A stretch of DNA of 29,014 nucleotides from the NCBI GenBank assembly GCA_934085675.1, contig CAKOHH010000014.1, forward strand, positions 1 to 29,014. The letters run 5' to 3'. The notes beneath the pieces are model-generated. The model had not been told where the DNA came from and did no database searches. It was given only the letters and a program-made list of their open reading frames with translations. The translations under genes were made by a program, and so were the position numbers. The stretch comes from an uncultured Bacilli bacterium (GTDB taxonomy: Bacteria > Bacillota_I > Bacilli_A > RF39 > UBA660). How positions within the stretch are numbered: position 1 is the stretch's first letter; the number at the start of each line of letters is the position of its first letter. Positions 7,268 through 14,766 of this stretch are shown in pieces.

Positions 7268-7792
7268 CTATTTTTTTGGTGCTAAGATGATATACATATT
7301 ACGTCCTTCTTGTTTTACAGGCGTTTCGATAGTACTCATCTCATTTAATTTCTCAGCAAATTTATTTAATACTTCACGACCTAATTCGGGATGAGCCATT
7401 TCTCTTCCTCTAAAACGGATAGAGGCTTTTACTTTGTGCCCACGTGTTAAATAATCCCCTGCATTTTTAACTCTTGTTTCAAAATCATGAATATCAATGT
7501 TGACTGATAAACGATATTCTTTAAGTTCTTTATTCGTTTCTCTTTGCTTTTTTAAAGCATCTTTTTGTTTCTTTTGTTTCTCATAACGATACTTATTATA
7601 GTCCATGATTTTACCAACTGCTGGGGTGGCATTACCACTCATAAGTACCAAATCAAGGCCTGCAAAATTAGCGATTGTTTTGGCATCTTCTAAGGATTTA
7701 ACACCCATTTGTTCTCCGTTTGGTCCGATTACCATTAATTCACTTACGCGAATGTTATTGTTAATTGGTAATTCATCCGTCTTCTTTGCTAT
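7268..7792 (-). CDS. infC: Translation initiation factor IF-3
   Basis: IF-3 binds the 30S subunit, prevents premature 50S joining and proofreads start codons. The N-terminal domain begins at PINNNIRVSELMVIGPNGEQMGV. The C-terminal domain contains KASIRFRGREMAHPELGREVL and ends VKQEGRNMYIILAPKK. No ATG, GTG or TTG suits the start. The ribosome site GGAGGTG at 7800-7806 is followed by in-frame ATT (7798) and ATA (7792). ATA has the better spacing (9 bases versus 3), so I chose it, with ATT as the alternative. Rare start codons are typical of infC because they let IF-3 limit its own synthesis. An in-frame ATG at 7849 would put the terminator hairpin and the ribosome site inside the protein and is rejected. 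Confidence 0.93.
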   Translation of the reverse strand: MAKKTDELPINNNIRVSELMVIGPNGEQMGVKSLEDAKTIANFAGLDLVLMSGNATPAVGKIMDYNKYRYEKQKKQKDALKKQRETNKELKEYRLSVNIDIHDFETRVKNAGDYLTRGHKVKASIRFRGREMAHPELGREVLNKFAEKLNEMSTIETPVKQEGRNMYIILAPKK

Positions 7793-7798
7793 ATCAAT

Positions 7799-7958
7799 GC
7801 ACCTCCATACAATGAAAAAGGTGGATAGAAACCCTATCCACCTATTCATTTAAACAATTTTATAAAGATTTTTTCTTTTATTGTTTTAACCCAGTACTAT
7901 GATACTAAGGTGAACAGATGGATAACTGTTTCTTCGCTCTTTTTCTATAACGTATTCA
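7799..7958 (-). promoter_or_regulatory. L20-type leader/attenuator of infC-rpmI-rplT
   Basis: The roughly 150-base leader ends in a strong terminator (7815-7842) just before the infC ribosome site. An upstream segment, TATCCATC (7917-7924, minus strand), can pair with GGTGGATA (7835-7842), the 5' arm of the terminator, with seven Watson-Crick pairs and one G-U. The two structures exclude each other. This matches the known L20-controlled leader of Bacillus, where L20 binding favours termination. Confidence 0.7.
7815..7842 (-). terminator. Leader terminator upstream of infC
   Basis: GGTGGATAG and CTATCCACC form a perfect 9-bp stem with a GGTTT loop, followed by TTTTT, 9 bases before the infC ribosome site. 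Confidence 0.85.
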
Positions 7959-7987
7959 ATACTACCAAAGTTATACGTCTTTGTCAA
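7959..7987 (-). promoter_or_regulatory. infC operon promoter
   Basis: On the minus strand: TTGACA (7982-7987), 17-bp spacer, TAGTAT (7959-7964). It begins 9 bases after the eno stop codon. Confidence 0.8.
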
Positions 7988-7995
7988 TCATTTTT

Positions 7996-9294
7996 TTAGT
8001 TTTTATAAATGTTATAAAATGCATGTCTACCTGGATAAATTGCTTCATCACCAAGTTCTTCTTCAATTCTCATAAGTTGATTATATTTAGCAATACGATC
8101 AGTACGAGACATAGAACCTGTTTTAATTTGACCAGCATTAAAGGCAACGGCAATATCAGCAATGGTCGTATCTTCTGTTTCTCCTGAACGGTGAGAAACA
8201 ACAGCTGTATAACCATGGCTTCTAGCAAGTTCCATAGCATCAAATGTTTCCGTTAAAGTTCCAATTTGATTTACTTTAATTAAGATGGCATTGGCAATAT
8301 CTTTATTAATACCTTCTTGTAAAATACTTGTATTAGTTACGAATAAGTCATCACCAACTAATTGAACTTTTTTACCTAAACGATTGGTAAGTTTTTTCCA
8401 ACCTTCCCAGTCATTTTCACCTAAACCATCTTCAATCGAAATAATAGGATATTTGTTAACAATTTCTTCAAACCAATCGATCATTTCATCGGTAGTCTTA
8501 GATCCTCCATGACTCTTTTTTAAATCATACATTTTCGTTTCTGGATTATAAAATTCACTAGCTGCCACATCCATGGCGATACAAATATCTTCACCTGGTT
8601 TGTATCCAGCTTTTTCGATAGCCTCCATAATACATTTTAATGGTTCTTCGTTATCTTTAAGATTTGGCGCAAAACCACCTTCATCACCAACAGCAGTAAC
8701 TTGACCAGCTGCTTTTAAAACACTTTTTAGATTATGGAAGACTTCACTACCCATACGAATAGCTTCATGAATACTTTTAGCTCCAACAGGCATAATCATA
8801 AATTCTTGGAAATCAACGGAAGAGTCCGCATGAGAACCACCATTTAACACGTTCATCATTGGAACTGGTAATTTTTTAGCATTAGTGCCGCCTAAATAGC
8901 GATATAAAGGCATTCCATAATGATTGGCAGCACAACGAGCCACCGCCATACTAATACCTAAAATAGCATTGGCACCATATTTTGATTTATCTTTCGTACC
9001 ATCTAAGGCAATTAATTTTTTATCGATACCTACTTGGTCAGTGACATCCATACCAATAATTTCTGGAGCAAGGATATCATTAACATTATGAACGGCTTTC
9101 AAAACGCCTTTTCCCATGAAACGTGATTTATCACCATCACGAAGTTCTAAGGCTTCCCGTTCACCAGTAGAAGCACCACTTGGCACACTGGCACGTCCCA
9201 TATCGCCACATTCTGTATAAACCTCAACTTCAACAGTTGGATTACCTCTTGAGTCAAGTACTTCTCTTGCATGTATATCTGTAATTCTTGACAT
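7996..9294 (-). CDS. eno: Enolase
   Basis: Converts 2-phosphoglycerate to phosphoenolpyruvate in glycolysis. The 432 residues equal the usual length. The N-terminal cap has AREVLDSRGNPTVEVEV and GASTGEREALELRDGD. The barrel carries VGDEGGFAPNL, SIEDGLGENDWEGW, VGDDLFVTN, and SHRSGETEDTTIADIAVA with the signature catalytic and metal-binding residues. It lies 63 bases after truB, with an extended -10 promoter in the gap (9320-9348), so it can be transcribed alone or with rel-truB. No hairpin terminator is seen after it; the infC promoter follows at once. Confidence 0.98.
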   Translation of the reverse strand: MSRITDIHAREVLDSRGNPTVEVEVYTECGDMGRASVPSGASTGEREALELRDGDKSRFMGKGVLKAVHNVNDILAPEIIGMDVTDQVGIDKKLIALDGTKDKSKYGANAILGISMAVARCAANHYGMPLYRYLGGTNAKKLPVPMMNVLNGGSHADSSVDFQEFMIMPVGAKSIHEAIRMGSEVFHNLKSVLKAAGQVTAVGDEGGFAPNLKDNEEPLKCIMEAIEKAGYKPGEDICIAMDVAASEFYNPETKMYDLKKSHGGSKTTDEMIDWFEEIVNKYPIISIEDGLGENDWEGWKKLTNRLGKKVQLVGDDLFVTNTSILQEGINKDIANAILIKVNQIGTLTETFDAMELARSHGYTAVVSHRSGETEDTTIADIAVAFNAGQIKTGSMSRTDRIAKYNQLMRIEEELGDEAIYPGRHAFYNIYKN

Positions 9295-9319
9295 TTTTTA
9301 TTCCTTCTTTCGAGTTATT

Positions 9320-9348
9320 ATTATACCACTTGAAAATATTTAGGTAAA
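9320..9348 (-). promoter_or_regulatory. Likely eno promoter
   Basis: On the minus strand: TATAAT (9320-9325) with TG one base upstream (extended -10), and a weak -35, TTTACC (9343-9348), 17 bp away. Confidence 0.55.
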
Positions 9349-9357
9349 TACCTGCTC

Positions 9358-10194
9358 TTAAATTGTCTTAAAAACAAAGCGATAAATATCGTCATCTTTT
9401 TTGTAAAGACCAACAATTTGGTCTTCATAGGTTACAAAAACAAAATCATCTTTAGCCTCTAAAGAAAGTTTGTTACCATTTTTAACTCGTTCAAAATTAA
9501 TATCATCTAGCTTTACTTTCGGATAATTAAATAAATTTTCGATAGTTTTTAAAGGATAATTTTCCTTTAAATCATTTACATTAACACATTCTTCTAAAGA
9601 AATATTACCTTGTTTTGTTCTTTTTAAGGTACTCATGGTGGCCACCGTTTCCATTTCTTTGGCCAAGTCTTCAATTAAACTTCTAATATAAGTACCTTTA
9701 GAAACACATACCTGAAAAGTAATTTCATCTTTTGATATATCCAAAATTTCTAAATTTTTAATTTGGACTCGTCTTTTAGGTAAAGATACGGCGATATTTT
9801 CCCTTGCATATTCATACAATTTTTTCCCATTTACTTTCACAGCAGAATACTTAGGAACCGTTTGTAAGTACTCTTTGGGAAATTTGGCAAAACATTCTCT
9901 AATTTTTTCTTCAGAAGGGTATTTATCATCCCTTTTTATAATTTTACCGGTAACATCCCCCGTATCTGTTAAAATGCCTAGTTTCATCGTTGCAATATAT
10001 TCTTTTTCATAGGCTGTAATTTGCGAGACTAGCTTTGTGTACGAACCCAAACAAACTACCAAAACACCTGTTGCAAGAGGGTCAAGTGTCCCAGTATGTC
10101 CTACTTTTTTAGTATGATAAATTTTACATATTTTATTAACAACATCACGACTTGTTAAGCCAGATTCTTTATTTATAAATAATACCCCGTTCAT
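9358..10194 (-). CDS. truB: tRNA pseudouridine(55) synthase TruB
   Basis: Isomerises U55 in the T-loop of tRNAs. It starts MNGVLFINKESGLTSRDVVN, typical for TruB. The catalytic Asp is in GHTGTLDPLATGVLVVCLG, about residue 38. Further family blocks are KYSAVKVNGKKLYEYAR and SKGTYIRSLIEDLAKEM. At 278 residues it has the catalytic core plus a short C-terminal piece; some homologs have a longer PUA tail. Its ATG overlaps the stop of the rel-like gene by one base (TAATG), indicating translational coupling. Confidence 0.95.
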   Translation of the reverse strand: MNGVLFINKESGLTSRDVVNKICKIYHTKKVGHTGTLDPLATGVLVVCLGSYTKLVSQITAYEKEYIATMKLGILTDTGDVTGKIIKRDDKYPSEEKIRECFAKFPKEYLQTVPKYSAVKVNGKKLYEYARENIAVSLPKRRVQIKNLEILDISKDEITFQVCVSKGTYIRSLIEDLAKEMETVATMSTLKRTKQGNISLEECVNVNDLKENYPLKTIENLFNYPKVKLDDINFERVKNGNKLSLEAKDDFVFVTYEDQIVGLYKKDDDIYRFVFKTI

Positions 10195-11609
10195 TAAACA
10201 TTCCTCAATACTTTTTTAATTTCTCTTTTTATCGTTTCTTTGGCATAAACAGTTTTAGCTATTTTAACATCTTCTTCTGTTGGTATCATATAAGCACTAT
10301 TAGTAATAATATTTATCTGGTCACCATCTTTAATACGATAAGTTTTATCCACCCTATTGCCATTTACAAGGGCAAGGGACATATGTAGTCCAACATTTGT
10401 ATGAATAGAATAAGCAAAATCTAAGACGGTTGACCCTTTAGGTAGACTACGACGGTGCCCATCACGGTCAAAAAAATCGACGGTTTTCTTAAATATATCT
10501 TTTTCTATTTTTTGAAAAAAAACTTTATCATTGGCAGATTCATCATCAAAAGCAAAAACAGATTGGAAGATTTGAAAACCACCATGATTCATAAAACTAT
10601 CATAACTCATGCCATAAGCCGCGGTTGTTTCCATTGTTTTATCTCTAATTTTAACTAAATAGTTTTCCCCACTCGGTGAGGTAATAATGTCATGGATAGA
10701 ACGATAATCATTTGGTTTGGGGTTACTAATAAAATCTATAACTTCTTTAGAAGGATAAAGACCATTAACAATTCCTAAAGCCACATAGCAATCTTTAAGA
10801 TTTTGTAAAATAATTTTTAAAGATATCATATCTTCGGAAGCTTTTTTATGTGTTTTATAACGTTCGAAATCAAGATAAAGACCATATAGATTTTTAATAC
10901 GATAAGTTATTTGACAAATAATTTGTTTGCGCGAAAGCCTATCTTGAATATTACCTACTATGTCATTCATTTCCTCTTTAGACTTAGAAAATAACATTTT
11001 TTGTTCTTCCAAGACAGCTTGATATTTATCTGGATAAGTATATTGAAAACATATATCTTCTAGTTCATTTTTAATACGATAAGCCCCGGTTCGTTCCGCT
11101 AAAGGAATATAAACTTGCGTTGTTTCAAGTATTTTTCTTTTTCTTGTTTCTTCGCTCCAGTACATAGCCGTTCGCATATTATGAAGACGATCGGCAAGTT
11201 TTACTTCCACTACCCTTATATCACTAGCACATGAAGTCATTAATTTTCTTAAAGAAGCATACGTAATTGCTTGCTTGGACATATCCACCCGACGTCCTAC
11301 TTTCGTAACACCTTCTACTAGTTTAACAACATCCATACCCCGTTCATTGTTAAAAAGACTTAAAATATCTTCATCAGTATAAGTCGTATCTTCAATCACA
11401 TCATGTAAAAGTCCCGCGCAAATAGTCGTACAGTCTTTTTGACTATCAAGAAGAATTTGAGCGACCGCAATAGGATGTGTTACATATTCTTCCCCACTTT
11501 TACGATATGCTCCTTTGTGAGCATTAACCGCAAACTGATAAGATTTTAAAATATCTGCTTGTTCTTCCTTAGTAAATTTTTCTAAACCATCAAGTAACAT
11601 TCGCTCCAT
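10194..11609 (-). CDS. Rel/SpoT-type HD hydrolase with a degenerate synthetase domain and no C-terminal regulatory region
   Basis: Related to bifunctional (p)ppGpp synthetase/hydrolases but only 471 residues, against about 730. Residues 1-190 form the HD hydrolase domain with expected metal and catalytic residues: H45 (THPIAV), H69-D70 (LLHDVIEDT) and D140 (KLADRLHNMRT). Residues about 225-340 match the synthetase fold. They keep R237, K239, D260 and H306 (YRSIH), but L318 stands where the synthetase Glu of the E-x-Q-I-R motif should be, and the following H..AE..AAHW block is changed. A TGS domain follows (about 372-440), then the protein ends without the ACT and zinc-finger regions. I infer a mainly or only hydrolytic enzyme. 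It has its own promoter and an attenuator-like leader. Confidence 0.85.
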   Translation of the reverse strand: MERMLLDGLEKFTKEEQADILKSYQFAVNAHKGAYRKSGEEYVTHPIAVAQILLDSQKDCTTICAGLLHDVIEDTTYTDEDILSLFNNERGMDVVKLVEGVTKVGRRVDMSKQAITYASLRKLMTSCASDIRVVEVKLADRLHNMRTAMYWSEETRKRKILETTQVYIPLAERTGAYRIKNELEDICFQYTYPDKYQAVLEEQKMLFSKSKEEMNDIVGNIQDRLSRKQIICQITYRIKNLYGLYLDFERYKTHKKASEDMISLKIILQNLKDCYVALGIVNGLYPSKEVIDFISNPKPNDYRSIHDIITSPSGENYLVKIRDKTMETTAAYGMSYDSFMNHGGFQIFQSVFAFDDESANDKVFFQKIEKDIFKKTVDFFDRDGHRRSLPKGSTVLDFAYSIHTNVGLHMSLALVNGNRVDKTYRIKDGDQINIITNSAYMIPTEEDVKIAKTVYAKETIKREIKKVLRNV

Positions 11610-11623
11610 ATTTTGTCACCCTC

Positions 11624-11671
11624 CTAAAACAAAAAACAGACGCTAGGTAGAGCCTGTTTATCTATTCTCAT
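11624..11671 (-). CDS. Putative 15-residue leader peptide upstream of the rel-like gene
   Basis: In the leader, GGAG lies 6 bases before an ATG (11669-11671) that opens a frame reading MRIDKQALPSVCFLF and then TAG. The frame runs through the terminator hairpin at 11631-11658, and its stop codon overlaps the rel ribosome site (TAGGAGG). Translation of the frame would disturb the hairpin and deliver ribosomes to the rel start. The support is positional; the peptide is too short to judge by composition. Confidence 0.45.
   Translation of the reverse strand: MRIDKQALPSVCFLF
11631..11658 (-). terminator. Leader terminator/attenuator before the rel-like gene
   Basis: On the minus strand, AACAGGC pairs with GTCTGTT (one G-U) across a 10-base loop, followed by further T residues. 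It lies between the promoter and the rel ribosome site, so it can only act as an attenuator. Confidence 0.6.
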
Positions 11672-11699
11672 TAAAAACTCCACTTCATTTAATGATTTC

Positions 11700-11728
11700 A
11701 TACTATCATTTAAAAAAAAGAGTGTCAA
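11700..11728 (-). promoter_or_regulatory. Promoter of rel-like-truB
   Basis: On the minus strand: TTGACA (11723-11728), 17-bp spacer, TAGTAT (11700-11705). Confidence 0.8.
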
Positions 11729-11738
11729 GAAATAATAT

Positions 11739-11990
11739 TTATAGCAACTTATGCATACGTTCATTGCTTTCTTTAAAGCCTATTTTTTTATAAAAGTCCT
11801 GACTTTGATTGCACAAAATAGTTAAGAATGTTTCATAATATTTGCCAATAATATTTTTCTTTTTTAAGACATATCTAGAAGTTCTTTGCTGATTTGGCCT
11901 TTTTGATAATTCTTTCTTATAAAAAGTTTGATTAGATTCTAAATAATCTACATCCATATCCAAACATTCAAAGCGAAGATATTCTAATTG
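11739..11990 (-). pseudogene. Short frame, possible GNAT acetyltransferase remnant
   Basis: An open minus-strand frame after an in-frame TAA reads QLEYLRFECLDMDVDYLESN at its start and ends FYKKIGFKESNERMHKLL. The pattern CLD..x..YLESNQTFYKK, and again NQSQDFYKKIGF, recalls the C-terminal part of GNAT acetyltransferases (substrate-side strand, then FYxKxGF). There is no ATG with a ribosome site (only TTG 11963 or an internal ATG) and no N-terminal acetyl-CoA domain. It lies 33 or more bases after rlmN. Either a decayed gene tail or a spurious frame; low certainty. Confidence 0.3.
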
Positions 11991-12022
11991 TTAATTAAAT
12001 TTTTGTTTGGTAAAAGTAATAT

Positions 12023-13039
12023 TTATTTTATTTCCTTACTCCGAAGTTGACCACAAGCTGCGGATATTTTACTACCAAATTCTCGTCTTACCGTAACATT
12101 TATTTTTTCTTTATATAAAGTATCATAAAATGCATTAATGTTTTCTTTCGAACTTTTTTTAAATTCGATATGATTCGTCTCATTATAAGGAATTAAATTA
12201 ACATAGACATTCATTCCTCTTAAAAGATTGGCTAGTTCTTTCGCATACTTTTCTTTATCATTAACATTATCAAGCATAATATACTCAATGGTAACGCGTC
12301 TATTTGTTTTAAGAATATATTCTTTAATAGCTGAAATTAGGTCTTCCATTTTATAAGCCTTACTAATTGGCATTAAAAGATTTCTTAAACGATCATTTGG
12401 TGCATGTAATGATATTGCTAAATTAATTTGTAAAGGAAAATCACTTAATTCTTTAATTTTTGGAACTAAACCACACGTAGATAAAGTAATATGTCGTGCC
12501 CCGATTTGAATACCTTTCGCGTCATTAATAATTAAAATAAAGTTCATCACATTATCATAATTATCTAAAGGTTCGCCAATTCCCATAATGACAACAGAAT
12601 TAATCTTTATACCACTTATTTTTTCAATGGCTAAAATTTGGCCCACCATTTCAGATGTTTCTAAATTGCGAACTTTTTTAAGACGTCCCGATTCACAAAA
12701 ACGACATCCCATATTACAACCAACTTGAGAAGAAACACATACCGAATTACCATAGTTATGTTTCATCAAAACGGCTTCTATCTTTTCCCCATCTGAAAGT
12801 TCAAATAAAAACTTCTCCGTGTCTGTATCAATTTCTCTTTTTAGCAGTTTAGGAAGAGAAAGCGTAAAATCATTTTGTAATTTTTCTCTGATTTCTTTTT
12901 TAATATTAGAAAATTCTTCAATATTTTCACATCTTTTTTGATAAAGCCATTCAAAAACTTGTAAAGCTTTGAACTTTTTTTCCCCAATATTTTCAAAATA
13001 ATTTTCTAATTCAGTTCTTGTTAGACCATATAAATTCAT
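12023..13039 (-). CDS. rlmN: Dual-specificity 23S rRNA/tRNA adenine C2-methyltransferase RlmN
   Basis: A radical-SAM enzyme that methylates A2503 of 23S rRNA and A37 of some tRNAs. From the chosen start (MNLYGLTRTELENYF, 338 residues) the SAM cluster cysteines are C108, C112 and C115 (VGCNMGCRFCESG). GIGEPLDNYDN and the C-terminal catalytic Cys C329 (KISAACGQL) are present. A longer in-frame start at 13093 would lie inside fmt and upstream of a terminator hairpin, so I chose ATG 13039, which has GGAG 9 bases upstream. It is separated from fmt by the terminator at 13059-13080, so it depends on read-through or on an unseen promoter. Confidence 0.94.
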   Translation of the reverse strand: MNLYGLTRTELENYFENIGEKKFKALQVFEWLYQKRCENIEEFSNIKKEIREKLQNDFTLSLPKLLKREIDTDTEKFLFELSDGEKIEAVLMKHNYGNSVCVSSQVGCNMGCRFCESGRLKKVRNLETSEMVGQILAIEKISGIKINSVVIMGIGEPLDNYDNVMNFILIINDAKGIQIGARHITLSTCGLVPKIKELSDFPLQINLAISLHAPNDRLRNLLMPISKAYKMEDLISAIKEYILKTNRRVTIEYIMLDNVNDKEKYAKELANLLRGMNVYVNLIPYNETNHIEFKKSSKENINAFYDTLYKEKINVTVRREFGSKISAACGQLRSKEIK

Positions 13040-13058
13040 CCTAATCATCTCCATTTCT

Positions 13059-13080
13059 AAAAAAGCGTAGAAATCTACGC
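13059..13080 (-). terminator. Intrinsic terminator at the fmt stop codon
   Basis: GCGTAG and CTACGC flank a 4-base loop, followed by TTTTTT on the minus strand. The TAG stop of fmt is the second half of the first arm. It would limit transcription into rlmN. Confidence 0.75.
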
Positions 13081-14010
13081 ATTTATTTGCCAATGTAAAA
13101 TTGTTTCTTTTTGCACACCATTTAAATAATCTTTCGTATTCATAGCCTTTTTACCAAAAGGTTTTAAATATGTTACATAAATCGTACCATCTAAAACATC
13201 AATACCAATACTATTTTTGGTTACTTCTCTAACCTTACCGGGAGTGGTATTTAAACGAGGAACAAAAGAAGCCTCTAAAATTTTAAATTCTTCCCCATTT
13301 ACTAAAATATTTGCCGTTGGAAAAGGATTCAAACCTCTGACTTTATTAATGACTTCTTCACCACTTTTATTTAAATCAAGTCTTTCATCTTCTCTTTTAA
13401 TATTGTAAGCATAACTTGCCTTTGCTTCGTCTTGTTTTTCTCTTTCATTCGTGTGGTTTATAATGCTTGGTAAGGTTTCAATTAAAAGATTGGCTCCTAA
13501 GGAAGATAAAACTTCATGAAGAGTACCTACATTATCATCAGGTTTAATATCATAAATAACTTTCGAAATCATATCTCCTGTATCCATGCCTTTATCCATA
13601 TACATAATGGTAACACCCGTTTGTTTTTCACCATTAATTAAAGCCCAATGAATGGGAGCTCCTCCACGATATTTAGGAAGTAAAGAGGCATGAACATTAA
13701 AAGCCCCTATCTTAGGTAAATTTAATAGAACTTCCGGAATAATTTGGCCATAAGCACAAGTAATAATTAAATCAGGATTAGATGCCACGATAGGTTCATA
13801 GTCTTTTCTTATTTTTTCAGGTTGAAAAACAGGAATATGGTGTTTTAAAGCAACTTCTTTTACAGGTGTCATTTGCTTTACTTTTTTTCTTCCCACTTCT
13901 TTATCTGGTTGACTAACAACTAAAACCACATTGGTATTTTCTAGCAGTTTTTCTAATACAGGAACGGCAAAAGTAGGTGTTCCCATAAAAACAACTCTTT
14001 TTTCTTTCAT
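13075..14010 (-). CDS. fmt: Methionyl-tRNA formyltransferase
   Basis: Formylates initiator Met-tRNA using 10-formyl-tetrahydrofolate. The 311 residues are the usual length. The N-terminal Rossmann domain begins RVVFMGTPTFAVPVLEKLL. The catalytic region has FNVHASLLPKYRGGAPIHWA with the conserved Asn and His, and YMDKGMDTGDMI with the catalytic Asp. The C-terminal OB-like domain covers about residues 210-311 (VRGLNPFPTANILV). It starts 5 bases after the secreted-protein gene, whose stop codon overlaps its ribosome site (TAGGA), so the two are coupled. Confidence 0.97.
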   Translation of the reverse strand: MKEKRVVFMGTPTFAVPVLEKLLENTNVVLVVSQPDKEVGRKKVKQMTPVKEVALKHHIPVFQPEKIRKDYEPIVASNPDLIITCAYGQIIPEVLLNLPKIGAFNVHASLLPKYRGGAPIHWALINGEKQTGVTIMYMDKGMDTGDMISKVIYDIKPDDNVGTLHEVLSSLGANLLIETLPSIINHTNEREKQDEAKASYAYNIKREDERLDLNKSGEEVINKVRGLNPFPTANILVNGEEFKILEASFVPRLNTTPGKVREVTKNSIGIDVLDGTIYVTYLKPFGKKAMNTKDYLNGVQKETILHWQINA

Positions 14011-14015
14011 ATGTC

Positions 14016-14696
14016 CTACTTTCTAAGATTTAAAGAATTTTCATCTAAACTATAATCCAAGTTATTAAAATATTCATCTAAAAGGTCTCTTAACTCTGTT
14101 AAACTATAACTATCTTTTCTTTCACTTTCTGGTAACCAATCTTGCCAATCTAAAATACGTCCATAAGTAACATCTAAATTGGTATCATATGAATAGTCTT
14201 TTGTAAAATCAACATAATTTTGCGAAACCGTGTTATTTTGATAATCAATAGTATCTGTTGCCATAAAGCTTTTATCCGTATCAGCCCCAATAAAATATAA
14301 ACTTTGAATAGTAGCATAAGCTTTTTTAGGAGAATCTGCTTTTACTTTATGATTGTATTTATCATAATAAGATGTTTTCTTTGCTTTAATATAGCTACCA
14401 TTTACAAAGTAATAATCACGACTTTCAGTAGGATCAATATTAGGAGTATCCGTAATTAGCCAAATTTTATCCGCATCATATAACTCTATACCACGCATAG
14501 TATCAAATACTTTTTCTTCAGCTTTAGAAGAGTATTCCACTGCTTTTTTACCTAAACTTTTAGCTTTATTTAACCATTCTATTTTCTTTTCTTCATACTT
14601 TTTATCACTAGCCTCAACAACTAGTGGATTTGTTAACATAAGAGTTCCTATTAAAGTATAGGCCCCCATTCTTTTTATTAATTTATAATTTTTCAT
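14016..14696 (-). CDS. Secreted protein of unknown function
   Basis: A 226-residue protein with a clear signal peptide (basic MKNYKLIKRMGAYTLIGTLM, hydrophobic core, then VVEASDKK, cleavage probably after Ala near residue 29). The mature part is charged and soluble. Residues 35-65 are Lys/Glu-rich and helical. After that comes a Tyr/Asp-rich region with repeated aromatic Tyr-Asp motifs (SRDYYFVNGSYIKAKKTSYY). It ends in an acidic helix (LTELRDLLDEYFNNLDYSLD). No lipobox, sortase motif or enzymatic signature is seen, and I do not recognise the family. It is the first gene of a fmt-containing operon, with a promoter that carries a dyad (14714-14764). Confidence 0.75.
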   Translation of the reverse strand: MKNYKLIKRMGAYTLIGTLMLTNPLVVEASDKKYEEKKIEWLNKAKSLGKKAVEYSSKAEEKVFDTMRGIELYDADKIWLITDTPNIDPTESRDYYFVNGSYIKAKKTSYYDKYNHKVKADSPKKAYATIQSLYFIGADTDKSFMATDTIDYQNNTVSQNYVDFTKDYSYDTNLDVTYGRILDWQDWLPESERKDSYSLTELRDLLDEYFNNLDYSLDENSLNLRK

Positions 14697-14713
14697 TAAT
14701 ATCCCCTCGTTTC

Positions 14714-14764
14714 ACAGATAATATATTACGTCACTTTCCTTGAAAAAGCAAGTTACGTATCTGT
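14714..14764 (-). promoter_or_regulatory. Promoter with nested inverted repeats upstream of the secreted-protein gene
   Basis: On the minus strand: -35 TTGCTT (14746-14751), 17-bp spacer, -10 TAATAT (14723-14728). Two dyads are nested over it: ACGTCACTT/AAGTTACGT (14728-14736 and 14750-14758, 8 of 9 positions) and ACAGATA/TATCTGT (14714-14720 and 14758-14764). The inner arms are 22 bp apart centre to centre, about two helical turns, as for an operator. There is no T-run on the transcribed strand, so it is not a terminator for priA. Confidence 0.5.
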
Positions 14765-14766
14765 TT

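Noticed and set aside
7605..8187. Plus-strand frames over infC and eno
   Set aside because: They lie wholly within strongly conserved minus-strand genes and have no initiation signals.
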